DNA from: CAG-791 sp963605745
Lineage (GTDB): Bacteria > Bacillota > Clostridia > Lachnospirales > Lachnospiraceae
Direction of reading: 5' to 3'
DNA length: 64,000 nt
NCBI GenBank assembly: GCA_963605745.1
Contig: CAVCWT010000001.1
Span: forward strand, 62,001-126,000
Part shown: piece by piece, positions 25,430 through 33,365 of the stretch
Layout: each line of letters opens with the position of its first letter
Numbering within the stretch: position 1 is the first letter of the stretch
The notes under the pieces: generated by a model
What the model was told of the DNA's origin: nothing
The model's input: only the letters and a program-made list of their open reading frames with translations
Database searches by the model: none
Translations under genes and position numbers: made by a program

Positions 25430-26041
25430 ATGAATGAGAAATTTTTTGATCTGAAAAAAGAAAAACAGGATCGCATGATCAATGCAGGGCTTCGCATTTT
25501 TGCCCTGAACGGCTATCATCATGCCAGCACAGACGAAATTGTCCGGGAAGCGCAGATCAGTAAGGGCCTTCTCTTCCATTATTTTGGCAGCAAAGCCGGC
25601 TATTACGGCTTCCTCTACAGCTACATCTCGCGCTATGTCATTCTGGAACTCAAAGGGGCCATTCGTCTGCAAAATGACGACTCCCGGATCGATTTCTGGG
25701 AACTCGAGCAGCAGCTCCTTGAGGCCGAGCAATATCTGATGGAGCAGTATCCTGCGGTTTTCCTCTTTTTTGAATCTGTCAAAATGGAGGATGACATGGA
25801 CGGCCTAACTGCCCTTGAGGAGCTCGATGTCACTGTTCCCGAGGTTTATGATTCCCTTCACGCGCGGGCAGATCTTTCTGCATACCCCCGGATCAGTGAT
25901 CCGCAGCGCCTTGCAGAAACGCTGCACTACGTTAAGACCGGACTCATGCGCGAGTTCCTGTACGACAAGACCAATCCGCTATCGATGTACACCGCCCGCG
26001 TCCAGGGATATCTGAACACACTGAAAGATATCAGCAGGTAA
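25430..26041 (+). CDS. TetR/AcrR-family transcriptional regulator
   Basis: The 203-residue product has a typical N-terminal TetR helix-turn-helix (RMINAGLRIFALNGYHHASTDEIVREAQISKGLLFHYFGSKAGYY, residues about 14-58) and a variable ligand-binding C-terminal domain. It is plus-strand, divergent from the Ala/Glu-repeat protein gene and convergent with the MocR gene, so its most likely direct target is the shared upstream region (25276-25429) or itself. AGGAAC lies about 10 nt before the ATG at 25430. The ligand is not predictable. Confidence 0.9.
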   Translation: MNEKFFDLKKEKQDRMINAGLRIFALNGYHHASTDEIVREAQISKGLLFHYFGSKAGYYGFLYSYISRYVILELKGAIRLQNDDSRIDFWELEQQLLEAEQYLMEQYPAVFLFFESVKMEDDMDGLTALEELDVTVPEVYDSLHARADLSAYPRISDPQRLAETLHYVKTGLMREFLYDKTNPLSMYTARVQGYLNTLKDISR

Positions 26042-26056
26042 TATGCAGACTTGCTC

Positions 26057-27832
26057 TTACGGCATCTTCCAGGCCTTTTCAAGGCGAAGGACTCCCTCTT
26101 TCAGCTCCTCCTCAGACAGCGCAGCATATCCAAGGAGAATGGCAGGTCTGTCCTTTTCCTCTCCCGCATTTGCCGGCAGATCGATATCGGCCTGCACCTT
26201 ATTCCGGAGCCTTTGCTCGGACATGGGATACACGAGAACCCCCTGCTGCCTTGCAAGCCTTGCCAGCTTTCTCTCGATTTCTGACACGTCTTCTTCTCTG
26301 CACTTGTGCGAATCCTTCTGTGAATCCTTTTTCGTGGCATTCCCCGAGGTGTTTTCACATTCTTCCCCGGGTGTTCTTTCGGATGCGTTCCCCGTTTCTT
26401 TTCCCGTTTTCTTTTCTGATTTTTTTTCTGATTCTATTCCGGATGTCTTGATAAAATTCCGCAGATACCCATCTTGCGGATGCAGGACCAGATGCAGACC
26501 AGCGCCTTGTCCTGTGATCTGAAAATCCGTTTCCAGGGGCTCCAGCAGCGTAAGGAGCCGGTCGTGTTTGGCTTTATAACGATTCCTCATTCGATTCAGG
26601 TACCGTTCAAAATAGCCATCCCGAATGAATTCATTCAAAACCGCCTGATCCAGTCGAGGTACCGTGCAGGACAAAAAGCCTGCCCGCTCATGGAACACCT
26701 TCAAAAGTCGCTTCGGAAGGATCAGATAGCTGATTCGGATGGCCGGAGCGATCGCCTTGGAAAAAGTTCCCATGTAGATCACACGCCCGTTTAAATCTGC
26801 AGACTGAAGCGAAGGGACAGGGCGTCCCCGGTATTTAAATTCCGAATCATAATCATCTTCAATGATATAGCCATCCTCCGCTGTCGCCCAGGCAAGGAGT
26901 TCGGCACGTCTTGGATACGGCATGACAATTCCTGACGGGAACTGCCTTGCCGGCATCACATAGGCCAGTCGGCACTCAGCGTCCCGAAGGGCTGCAACGC
27001 TCAATCCCTGCTCATCGCCCCCTACCCCGCAGATTGAATATCCCATCCCGCTCATTACCTTTGCAGCGCGAAGGTAGGTTACATCGTCCATCGCAATGTG
27101 GCGGTTCTCTCCCAGAATCATGGCCAGCAGCATCAGCAGGTAATCGTTTCCGGCTCCGATAACAATCTGCTCCGGCTCGCAGTGACACCCCCTCGACAGA
27201 TGCAGATATCTCGAGATCGTTGTCCGCAGCTCCAGGTCGCCCTGCGGGTCTCCGCGGCGGAAAAGGTCTGCCCGGTCACCGGTCAGAATCCCGCGCAGAA
27301 TCCGTCTCCACGTTGCATACGGAAAGGCACTCATATCAATGGTTCGAGGCGAAAAATCAATCCGGCCGCCCAGCCCTTTCTCCGTAGCAATTTCATTGCC
27401 GGAATCCAATCCCGTCAGGGCAGTTCCCTTTTCCTCAGGCATCTTTGCCACTCCCTCGGAATTGCTGCTGAATTCCTCCGCTGCCGCAGATGACAGCCCC
27501 TCTCCGCACTTGCTGCAGTCCCCTTGTCTTACAGGCAGCTGATTCCGGTTTTCTGTTTCTGGCGTATCTGAAAGATCCGTCATATTCGTAATCTCACAGA
27601 CATACGCTCCGCTCCCTCTGCGAATCACGAGATACCCTTCCTCCTCCAGCTGCTCATAGGCCAGTTCCACGGTGGTGCGGGCAATATGAAGCGTACCGGC
27701 CAGCTGCCTTGTCGCCGGAAGGCGTTCTCCCGGCAGGAGTCTGCCTGTCCGGATCTCTTCACGGATATATTCATAGATTTGCTGGTAAAGGTGCCTGCCG
27801 TCTTCCGGCACCAGATTCATGCTCAGTTCCAT
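26057..27832 (-). CDS. MocR-type regulator: GntR winged helix fused to aminotransferase domain
   Basis: A protein of 591 residues. It has an N-terminal GntR wHTH (LYQQIYEYIREEIRTGRLLPGERLPATRQLAGTL, ARTTVELAYEQLEEEGYLV) and a class I aminotransferase-like domain (PRTIDMSAFPYATWRRILRG, IVIGAGNDYLLMLLAMIL, IIEDDYDSEFKYRGRPVPSL, VIYMGTFSKAIAPAIRISYLILP with the PLP Lys). This is the PdxR/MocR architecture that senses PLP or an amino compound. Odd: two low-complexity, hydrophilic insertions, one linking the domains and one near residues 455-510 that is very rich in Lys, Glu, Ser and Thr. The start at 27832 is chosen because MELSMNLVPEDG leads directly into the conserved domain. Confidence 0.88.
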   Translation of the reverse strand: MELSMNLVPEDGRHLYQQIYEYIREEIRTGRLLPGERLPATRQLAGTLHIARTTVELAYEQLEEEGYLVIRRGSGAYVCEITNMTDLSDTPETENRNQLPVRQGDCSKCGEGLSSAAAEEFSSNSEGVAKMPEEKGTALTGLDSGNEIATEKGLGGRIDFSPRTIDMSAFPYATWRRILRGILTGDRADLFRRGDPQGDLELRTTISRYLHLSRGCHCEPEQIVIGAGNDYLLMLLAMILGENRHIAMDDVTYLRAAKVMSGMGYSICGVGGDEQGLSVAALRDAECRLAYVMPARQFPSGIVMPYPRRAELLAWATAEDGYIIEDDYDSEFKYRGRPVPSLQSADLNGRVIYMGTFSKAIAPAIRISYLILPKRLLKVFHERAGFLSCTVPRLDQAVLNEFIRDGYFERYLNRMRNRYKAKHDRLLTLLEPLETDFQITGQGAGLHLVLHPQDGYLRNFIKTSGIESEKKSEKKTGKETGNASERTPGEECENTSGNATKKDSQKDSHKCREEDVSEIERKLARLARQQGVLVYPMSEQRLRNKVQADIDLPANAGEEKDRPAILLGYAALSEEELKEGVLRLEKAWKMP

Positions 27833-27947
27833 GATGTCCTCGTTTTCTGCGATTTTTACTTTTCTAATCGGCGAATCCGGTCTCCTGCCGGACATTCGCA
27901 CGCCAATCCTCTCTCCTGCAGGCGTGTGAACCGCAGCGATACAACAA

Positions 27948-27980
27948 GAGCACCCACAGAGTTCTCACTCCGGGGTGCTC
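27948..27980 (-). terminator. possible terminator downstream of glnS
   Basis: GAGCACCC (27948-27955) pairs with GGGGTGCTC (27972-27980). On the minus strand the tail is TTGTTGT. It sits between the glnS stop (28056) and the MocR gene start (27832). The tail is weak, so termination is plausible only. Confidence 0.4.
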
Positions 27981-28055
27981 TCAGTATTTGCAGGTAACCG
28001 TTTCGCATCCATTTTGAATTTGACAGGTGGCCAAAGGAGCTCTGTTTGCCGTCTG

Positions 28056-29765
28056 TTATTTTGGCAACTTGAAGGAGCTCTTCAAGGACACGATGCGGTT
28101 GAACACCGGTGCGCCCTCTTTCGAGTCCTTGCTGTCCACACAGAAGAATCCGTTGCGGACGAACTGGAACCGGTCATAGGCAGCAGCTTCCTTCAGGGCA
28201 GGCTCGCACCAAGCCTTCACGGTTGTCAGGCTGTTCGGATTCAGATTCAGGGAGCCGTCCTCGTTGTAAACGCCCTTTTCCTCATCAATGATGTTCTCGT
28301 AGAGACGAACCGGAAGAGAAACCGCATCCTGTGCATTCACCCAGTGAATGGTTCCCTTGACCTTGCGTCCCTCAAAGCCGCTTCCCGACTTGGTTTCAGG
28401 ATCATACGTGCAGTGCACCACTGTCACCTCGCCGTTCTCATCGGTTTCATAGGAAACACACTTTACAAAATACGCATACATGAGGCGCACTTCATTGCCG
28501 GGGTAGAGTCTTTTATATTTCGGAATCGGCTCTGCCATGAAGTCTTCCTTCTCAATCCACAGCTCGCGCGAGAAGGTAATCTTACGGCTGCCAAGAGCCT
28601 CATTTTCCAGGTTGTTCGGAGCCTCCAGCTCTTCACTCTGTCCTTCCGGATAGTTATCGATCACGAGCTTTAACGGATTCAGGATTGCCAGCATCCGGCT
28701 GCAGGAGGGCTTCAAGTCCTCACGGATGCAGTACTCCAGAGCTGCCATCTCATTCACAGCCTGGCTCTTGGACACACCGGCCATATCCACGAACTTCTTA
28801 ATAGAGGAAGGCGTATATCCGCGGCGGCGAAGGCCCGAGATGGAAACCAGTCTCGGATCATCCCAGCCATCTACGATGCCCTCTTCGACGAGCTTCTTGA
28901 TGTAACGCTTGCCGGTGACAACGTTCTTAAGGTAAAGCTTGGCGAACTCGATCTGGCGCGGCGGCTGCGGGAACTCCGCCTCCTTTACCACCCAGTCATA
29001 CAACGGTCTGTGATCCTCGAATTCCAGTGTGCAGATCGAATGGGTGATTCCTTCAATGGCATCCTCAATCGGATGCGCATAGTCATACATCGGATAGATG
29101 CACCATTTATCTCCCGTATTCTGATGCGACAGATGTGCCACGCGATAGATGATCGGATCACGCATGTTGATGTTGGAGGAAGCCATGTCGATCTTAGCAC
29201 GAAGTGTCTTCTCACCGTCTGCAAACTCGCCGGCCTTCATCCTGCGAAACAGCTCCAGACTCTCTTCCACCGGACGCTCCCTGTTCGGATCGTTCTTGCC
29301 GGGCTCTGTCAGCGTTCCGCGATACTCGCGCATCTCATCTGCTGTCAGATCAGACACATAGGCCTTTCCCTTGAGAATCAGCTTCTCTGCGATCTCATAC
29401 ATCTGATCAAAATAGTTGCTGGCAAAAAACAGCCGGCCTTCATAGTCAGCACCAAGCCACTTCACATCCTCCTGGATGGACTCTACGAATTCTGATTTCT
29501 CCTTGGTCGGATTGGTGTCGTCAAAGCGAAGGTTAAACTGTCCGCCGTATTCCTTTGCAAGGCCGTAGTTTAAGAGAATACTCTTTGCATGACCGATGTG
29601 AAGATAGCCATTGGGTTCCGGGGGAAAGCGCGTTGCGACGTGGTCGTATTTGCCCTCCGCCAGATCCTTGTCGATCTCCAGCTCGATAAAATTCTTGTTC
29701 TCGCCGTTTAAGGACTCCACCTTTACGGCGCCGTCCTCACTGCGTTTGATGTCATCTGTACTCAT
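28056..29765 (-). CDS. glnS: glutaminyl-tRNA synthetase
   Basis: A 569-residue class I synthetase charging tRNA-Gln. The HIGH motif is in RFPPEPNGYLHIGHAKSILLNYG near residue 40, DDTNPTKEK follows, and WCIYPMYDYAHPIEDAIEGITHSICTLEF and SGLRRRGYTPSSIKKF are typical of GlnRS rather than GluRS. The late VSISG segment is at the KMSKS position. The C-terminal anticodon-binding beta barrels are present to the end. The start at 29765 has GGAGGGGAGAAG upstream; the longer frame runs into the hairpin repeat at 29.9 kb. Most Firmicutes lack GlnRS and use GatCAB, so a glnS gene here probably reflects an old acquisition seen in part of the Clostridia. Confidence 0.95.
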   Translation of the reverse strand: MSTDDIKRSEDGAVKVESLNGENKNFIELEIDKDLAEGKYDHVATRFPPEPNGYLHIGHAKSILLNYGLAKEYGGQFNLRFDDTNPTKEKSEFVESIQEDVKWLGADYEGRLFFASNYFDQMYEIAEKLILKGKAYVSDLTADEMREYRGTLTEPGKNDPNRERPVEESLELFRRMKAGEFADGEKTLRAKIDMASSNINMRDPIIYRVAHLSHQNTGDKWCIYPMYDYAHPIEDAIEGITHSICTLEFEDHRPLYDWVVKEAEFPQPPRQIEFAKLYLKNVVTGKRYIKKLVEEGIVDGWDDPRLVSISGLRRRGYTPSSIKKFVDMAGVSKSQAVNEMAALEYCIREDLKPSCSRMLAILNPLKLVIDNYPEGQSEELEAPNNLENEALGSRKITFSRELWIEKEDFMAEPIPKYKRLYPGNEVRLMYAYFVKCVSYETDENGEVTVVHCTYDPETKSGSGFEGRKVKGTIHWVNAQDAVSLPVRLYENIIDEEKGVYNEDGSLNLNPNSLTTVKAWCEPALKEAAAYDRFQFVRNGFFCVDSKDSKEGAPVFNRIVSLKSSFKLPK

Positions 29766-29854
29766 AATCTTCTCCCCTCCGCAGGGCTTTGAACTCTGCG
29801 GAAATCGGTGCGGTATCCGCACACTTCGCATTACTGTCCACACGCCAGCCAGAA

Positions 29855-30000
29855 GCAGGGTGGCGGCAGAATGTCCGGCTGTGGGGCCTTTCGATAGCCT
29901 CGGCACTTGCGAGCGTGTTTTGCGAGCTTAGTGCCGCTAGGCCTATCGAACGGAGCTGCGAAGCGTCCCCACAGCGGACATCTCCGCCAGGACCCGCTGA
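29855..30000. repeat. nested long-hairpin repeat, family B, full-length copy
   Basis: The outer arms run from GCAGGGTGGCGG and ATGTCCGGCTGTGGGG (29855-29886) to CCCCACAGCGGACAT and CTCCGCCAGGACCCGC (29967-29998). Inside is a second stem: TTCGATAG, CCT, CGGCACT (29890-29907) against AGTGCCG, AGG, CTATCGAA (29929-29950). The element fills most of the guaB-glnS gap. Its right half recurs at 33303-33350 (one mismatch in 48 nt), and an outer-arms-only version occurs at 54407-54457. No T-box consensus was found, although the neighbours are tRNA synthetase genes in two cases. Confidence 0.8.
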
Positions 30001-30038
30001 TTGGCTGATGTGAAGGCAGTAACCACTGCGCCGCAGAT

Positions 30039-31496
30039 TTACTTTTCTGCCGCGCTGTAGTTGGGCGCTTCCTTTGTGATCTGAATGTCATGCGGGTGGT
30101 TCTCACGCAGCGATGCGTTGGAGATCTTCACGAACTTGCCGTTCTCCTGCAGCTCGCCGATTGTGTGAGAGCCGGTCAGTCCCATACCGGAACGGATGCC
30201 GCCCATGAGCTGGAATACGGTATCCTCCAGGGTTCCCTTGTAGGCCACACGACCCTCGACGCCTTCCGGCACGAGCTTCTTCGCATTCTCCTGGAAATAA
30301 CGATCCTTGGAACCATTCTCCATGGCAGAGATGGAACCCATGCCGCGATATACCTTGTAGGTTCTTCCCTGGAACAGCTCGGTTGCTCCCGGAGACTCCT
30401 CGCAGCCGGCAAAGATAGAACCCATCATGCAGACATTGCCGCCTGCTGCCAGTGCTTTTACCATATCGCCGGAATACTTGATACCGCCGTCGGCGATGAC
30501 CGGAATGCCGTAATTTTTAGCCACATTATAGGCATCCATAATAGCCGTGATCTGCGGTACACCGCAGCCTGTAACGACACGTGTGGTGCAGATAGAGCCG
30601 GGTCCGATACCAACCTTTACAGCATCCGCTCCTGCCTTGATCAGATCCTCTGCACCCTCGCCGGTTGCAATGTTGCCGGCAATGACATCCAGATCCGGAT
30701 AGGCATCCTTGATCATCCGAAGGCTCTTCAGCACGTTTGCAGAATGGCCGTGAGAGGAGTCCAGAACCACGCAGTCAACCTTGGCATTGACCAGTGCCTC
30801 AACGCGGTCCAGAACATTTGCGGTAATGCCGACTGCTGCGCCGCACAGAAGGCGTCCCATGGAATCCTTGGCAGCCAGCGGGTATTTGATGGTCTTCTCA
30901 ATATCCTTGATGGTGATCAGGCCAACCAGGTTGTAGTCCTTGTCAACAATCGGGAGCTTTTCCTTTTTAGAGGCAGCCAGAATCTTTTTAGCTTCCTCAA
31001 GGGTAATGCCCTCCTGCGCTGTCACCAGATTTTCGGAGGTCATAACCTCACTGATCTTCTTGGAGTAGTCGGTCTCGAACTTGAGGTCACGATTGGTAAT
31101 GATACCGACCAGCTTCTTGCCCTCGGTAATCGGAACACCGCTGATGCGGAATTTGCGCATCAGATCCTCGGCATCGCCGAGCGTATGCTCTGCGGACAAA
31201 GAGAATGGATCCGTGATGACGCCGTTCTCAGAACGCTTCACCTTATCAACCTGATCGGCCTGATCCTGGATGGACATATTCTTATGAATGATACCGATAC
31301 CGCCTTGTCTGGCCATCGCAATTGCCATGCGATCCTCCGTAACAGTATCCATTCCGGCACTCATCATAGGGATGTTCAGCTTGATCTTCTTGGTCAGATT
31401 GGTGGATACATCAACCTGATTCGGCACAACGGTCGAATACGAAGGAACCAACAGAACATCATCAAATGTAATTGCATCTCCGATAATTCTAGCCAT
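30039..31496 (-). CDS. guaB: IMP dehydrogenase
   Basis: The 485-residue enzyme oxidises IMP to XMP with NAD, the first committed step to GMP. It starts MARIIGDAITFDDVLLVPSYS. Two CBS domains are inserted at about residues 95-210 (SAEHTLGDAEDLMRKF, MTSENLVTAQEGITLEEAKKIL). The catalytic loop is GIGPGSICTTRVVTGCGVPQ with the active-site Cys near 305. The flap GMGSISAMENGSKDRYFQ and the Arg-Tyr region follow. Its length is normal. The start at 31496 has GGAAGGAGAAGAGT upstream; the frame extends 53 codons further without a better site. The full family B repeat lies directly downstream. Confidence 0.97.
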   Translation of the reverse strand: MARIIGDAITFDDVLLVPSYSTVVPNQVDVSTNLTKKIKLNIPMMSAGMDTVTEDRMAIAMARQGGIGIIHKNMSIQDQADQVDKVKRSENGVITDPFSLSAEHTLGDAEDLMRKFRISGVPITEGKKLVGIITNRDLKFETDYSKKISEVMTSENLVTAQEGITLEEAKKILAASKKEKLPIVDKDYNLVGLITIKDIEKTIKYPLAAKDSMGRLLCGAAVGITANVLDRVEALVNAKVDCVVLDSSHGHSANVLKSLRMIKDAYPDLDVIAGNIATGEGAEDLIKAGADAVKVGIGPGSICTTRVVTGCGVPQITAIMDAYNVAKNYGIPVIADGGIKYSGDMVKALAAGGNVCMMGSIFAGCEESPGATELFQGRTYKVYRGMGSISAMENGSKDRYFQENAKKLVPEGVEGRVAYKGTLEDTVFQLMGGIRSGMGLTGSHTIGELQENGKFVKISNASLRENHPHDIQITKEAPNYSAAEK

Positions 31497-31718
31497 ACTC
31501 TTCTCCTTCCCTAACTTCTGCTCTACCTTTGTTGTCTGCAAAATAGCGTCTTTGGCCTGCCGCTCATCTGCCTTATGAGGAAACGCCGATGAGAGCCTCT
31601 CCCCGGCAGGAACAACCGGGCCCTTGTCCGAACGAATTGCTGCCGGACAGAACATAAGAAACAGGACACGAGCCTCCGGTTCGCTTTGGTTCGTATCCTG
31701 TCAATTATCTGTAATCTG

Positions 31719-32252
31719 TTATGCGTTAAAAACCTTGCGGGGAGCAAACATCTTGATTGCTCTTATGAGCTTCTCTCCGTCGCTGCCATCAATGTCGAGC
31801 ACGAGCTTCTGACTGCCCTCAAGGTAACACAGATAGGTGGTTGCCTCACGGCCGGCCTCTCTGGTTGAATAATCCGATTCCTTTACGCCCTGACGATTCC
31901 GATAGCTGTCGAGCTCGTGAGAACGAATCGGTGCAAGGATTTCCATCTTGTTCAGATCATAGGTTGCGATTGCCTTCCTGCGCTCCTTATTCAGGATCTT
32001 GGCCACCCGCAGCTCACGGTCTACCAGTGAATACTCGTAGTCGATGCAGCTGTTCATCGTAGCAAACCAGGCACCCACCATTGCCGCAACACCAATGGCA
32101 ATCGGAATCAGAGCCCACAGCCCGATGGTCCCCATCAGCATCAATCCGCCCAGCATGAAAATTGCCGCCAGAACAATGCACAGCACCTTCGCAACAATCA
32201 TCAAAGGATTTCTCTTGCGATTCACAACAACTTCAATAATTCCCAATTCCAT
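31719..32252 (-). CDS. small membrane protein, DUF6106-like
   Basis: A 177-residue protein. A short N-terminal strand-like segment (MELGIIEVVVNRKRNP) is followed by two adjacent TM helices (IVAKVLCIVLAAIFMLGGLML, TIGLWALIPIAIGVAAMVGAWF). A cytosolic domain begins SCIDYEYSLVDRELRVAKILNKERRKAIATYDL and continues to the end, resembling a PH-like membrane-associated module. I recall this as a widespread Lachnospiraceae family of unknown function (DUF6106). It is preceded by AAAGAGGTG and lies 39 nt downstream of another small membrane protein gene. Confidence 0.7.
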   Translation of the reverse strand: MELGIIEVVVNRKRNPLMIVAKVLCIVLAAIFMLGGLMLMGTIGLWALIPIAIGVAAMVGAWFATMNSCIDYEYSLVDRELRVAKILNKERRKAIATYDLNKMEILAPIRSHELDSYRNRQGVKESDYSTREAGREATTYLCYLEGSQKLVLDIDGSDGEKLIRAIKMFAPRKVFNA

Positions 32253-32291
32253 GTGTACACCTCTTTGCGGACAATGATTTAAGCAATCTTA

Positions 32292-33164
32292 TTACTTTTC
32301 ATACAAATATTCAAGGAACTGCTGAAAGGTTTCCGCATGCTCCCCACTTGAAACGCATCCCACAATGCAGGCCGTTGCGCTGTAGTTCTCATTTTCCAGA
32401 ATATACGGAGCAGTGTTGCACTGAATACCGACCGGAATCGGATTCTCCATCGTATCCGGATCCGGCAGTGTAAAGTTCTCAATGGCCTCCGACTCCCGCG
32501 CCGCTTTCTCCGCTGCGCTCATCGTATATCCAAGGGTTGCCGTGGTGTCCTCTTCTTGTGTGTCCGCCACCTCTTCAGAATCTGATTCGGAATCCTCCGA
32601 TGCCGCTGCATCGACTTCGAGCAGCTCCTCCTCCGTCATGTCCAGCAGTGCACCGTCCACATAGTACAGCTGATCCTTATGCTGCTCTAAGGTCTCTTCG
32701 TCCAGTACCTCTCGCAAATCTGCAAAATACCCCTCCAGCGAATAGTATTCAAAATACCACGAATCCATCACCGCAGCGTCGATCTGCCCCGCTGCCGTCC
32801 AAGCCATCAGCTTTTGCACCGTATACATGTCATACTGCGAGCTCGAAAGATCTCCGGGGGTCAGGCTCTCTGACAGATCCGCCGTCACGCCGCTCGTACT
32901 CGCATCAATTCCTGCATATTCCATAAAGCCATCCTCAAGATTATCATCCTGATAATCCTGCATATACGCATTCAGAAAAACAATGCTGTACGCCGCCGGC
33001 TTATAGGTAACGAAATGATAAATCAGTGAACCGACAACACAGACAGCAACAATAACACCAATTGTCGGCCACTTCTCATATTCCCAGAACCATGCCAGCT
33101 GTGCCTTCAGTCCCTTCCCCTTCAGCTTCTGACGCTGCTTTTTAATATCATCACTTACAGCCAT
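32292..33164 (-). CDS. uncharacterised membrane-anchored extracytoplasmic protein
   Basis: A 290-residue protein I do not recognise. A basic N-terminus (DDIKKQRQKLKGKGLK) is followed by one TM helix (TIGVIVAVCVVGSLIYHF, about residues 34-54). The outer region reads IVFLNAYMQDYQDDNLEDGF and has an acidic Asp/Glu/Ser linker near 195-215 (AAASEDSESDSEEVADTQEE). It ends in a small domain with two Cys residues (GIQCNTAPYI, ACIVGCVSSGEHAE). VMDSWYFEYYSLEGYFADLRE resembles the substrate-cleft region of solute-binding folds, but this is weak. GGGAGGACGG precedes the ATG. It is cotranscribed with the DUF6106-like gene. Confidence 0.65.
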   Translation of the reverse strand: MAVSDDIKKQRQKLKGKGLKAQLAWFWEYEKWPTIGVIVAVCVVGSLIYHFVTYKPAAYSIVFLNAYMQDYQDDNLEDGFMEYAGIDASTSGVTADLSESLTPGDLSSSQYDMYTVQKLMAWTAAGQIDAAVMDSWYFEYYSLEGYFADLREVLDEETLEQHKDQLYYVDGALLDMTEEELLEVDAAASEDSESDSEEVADTQEEDTTATLGYTMSAAEKAARESEAIENFTLPDPDTMENPIPVGIQCNTAPYILENENYSATACIVGCVSSGEHAETFQQFLEYLYEK

Positions 33165-33302
33165 AAAAATACCGTCCTCCCAAGATCAAAACTATACGAG
33201 TACAGCGCTTGCAAACGCCGAACCGGGATGCCCTGCCGCAGCAGAGCAACACCTCTATAGTATAGTTGCTTTCTCAAGAGGACGGTAATGAAATTTCTGT
33301 GA

Positions 33303-33350
33303 AACGGAGCTGCGAAGCGTCCCCGCAGCGGACATCTCCGCCAGGACCCG
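33303..33350. repeat. family B repeat, right-half copy
   Basis: AACGGAGCTGCGAAGCGTCC and the following 28 bases match 29949-29996 with one substitution, the A of CCCCACAG being G here. The left arm and inner stem are missing. It lies between the lysC stop and the start of the membrane protein gene at 33164. The rest of this 201-bp gap has no recognised feature. Confidence 0.85.
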
Positions 33351-33365
33351 TCGCGGACCACACGT

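Noticed and set aside
29855..30000. T-box leader for glnS
   Set aside because: AGGGTGG appears, but on the strand opposite to glnS and without the rest of the T-box consensus. The same element occurs away from synthetase genes at 33.3 kb.
30090..31514. 474-residue open frame on the plus strand
   Set aside because: Antisense to guaB; no motif and no ribosome binding site of note.
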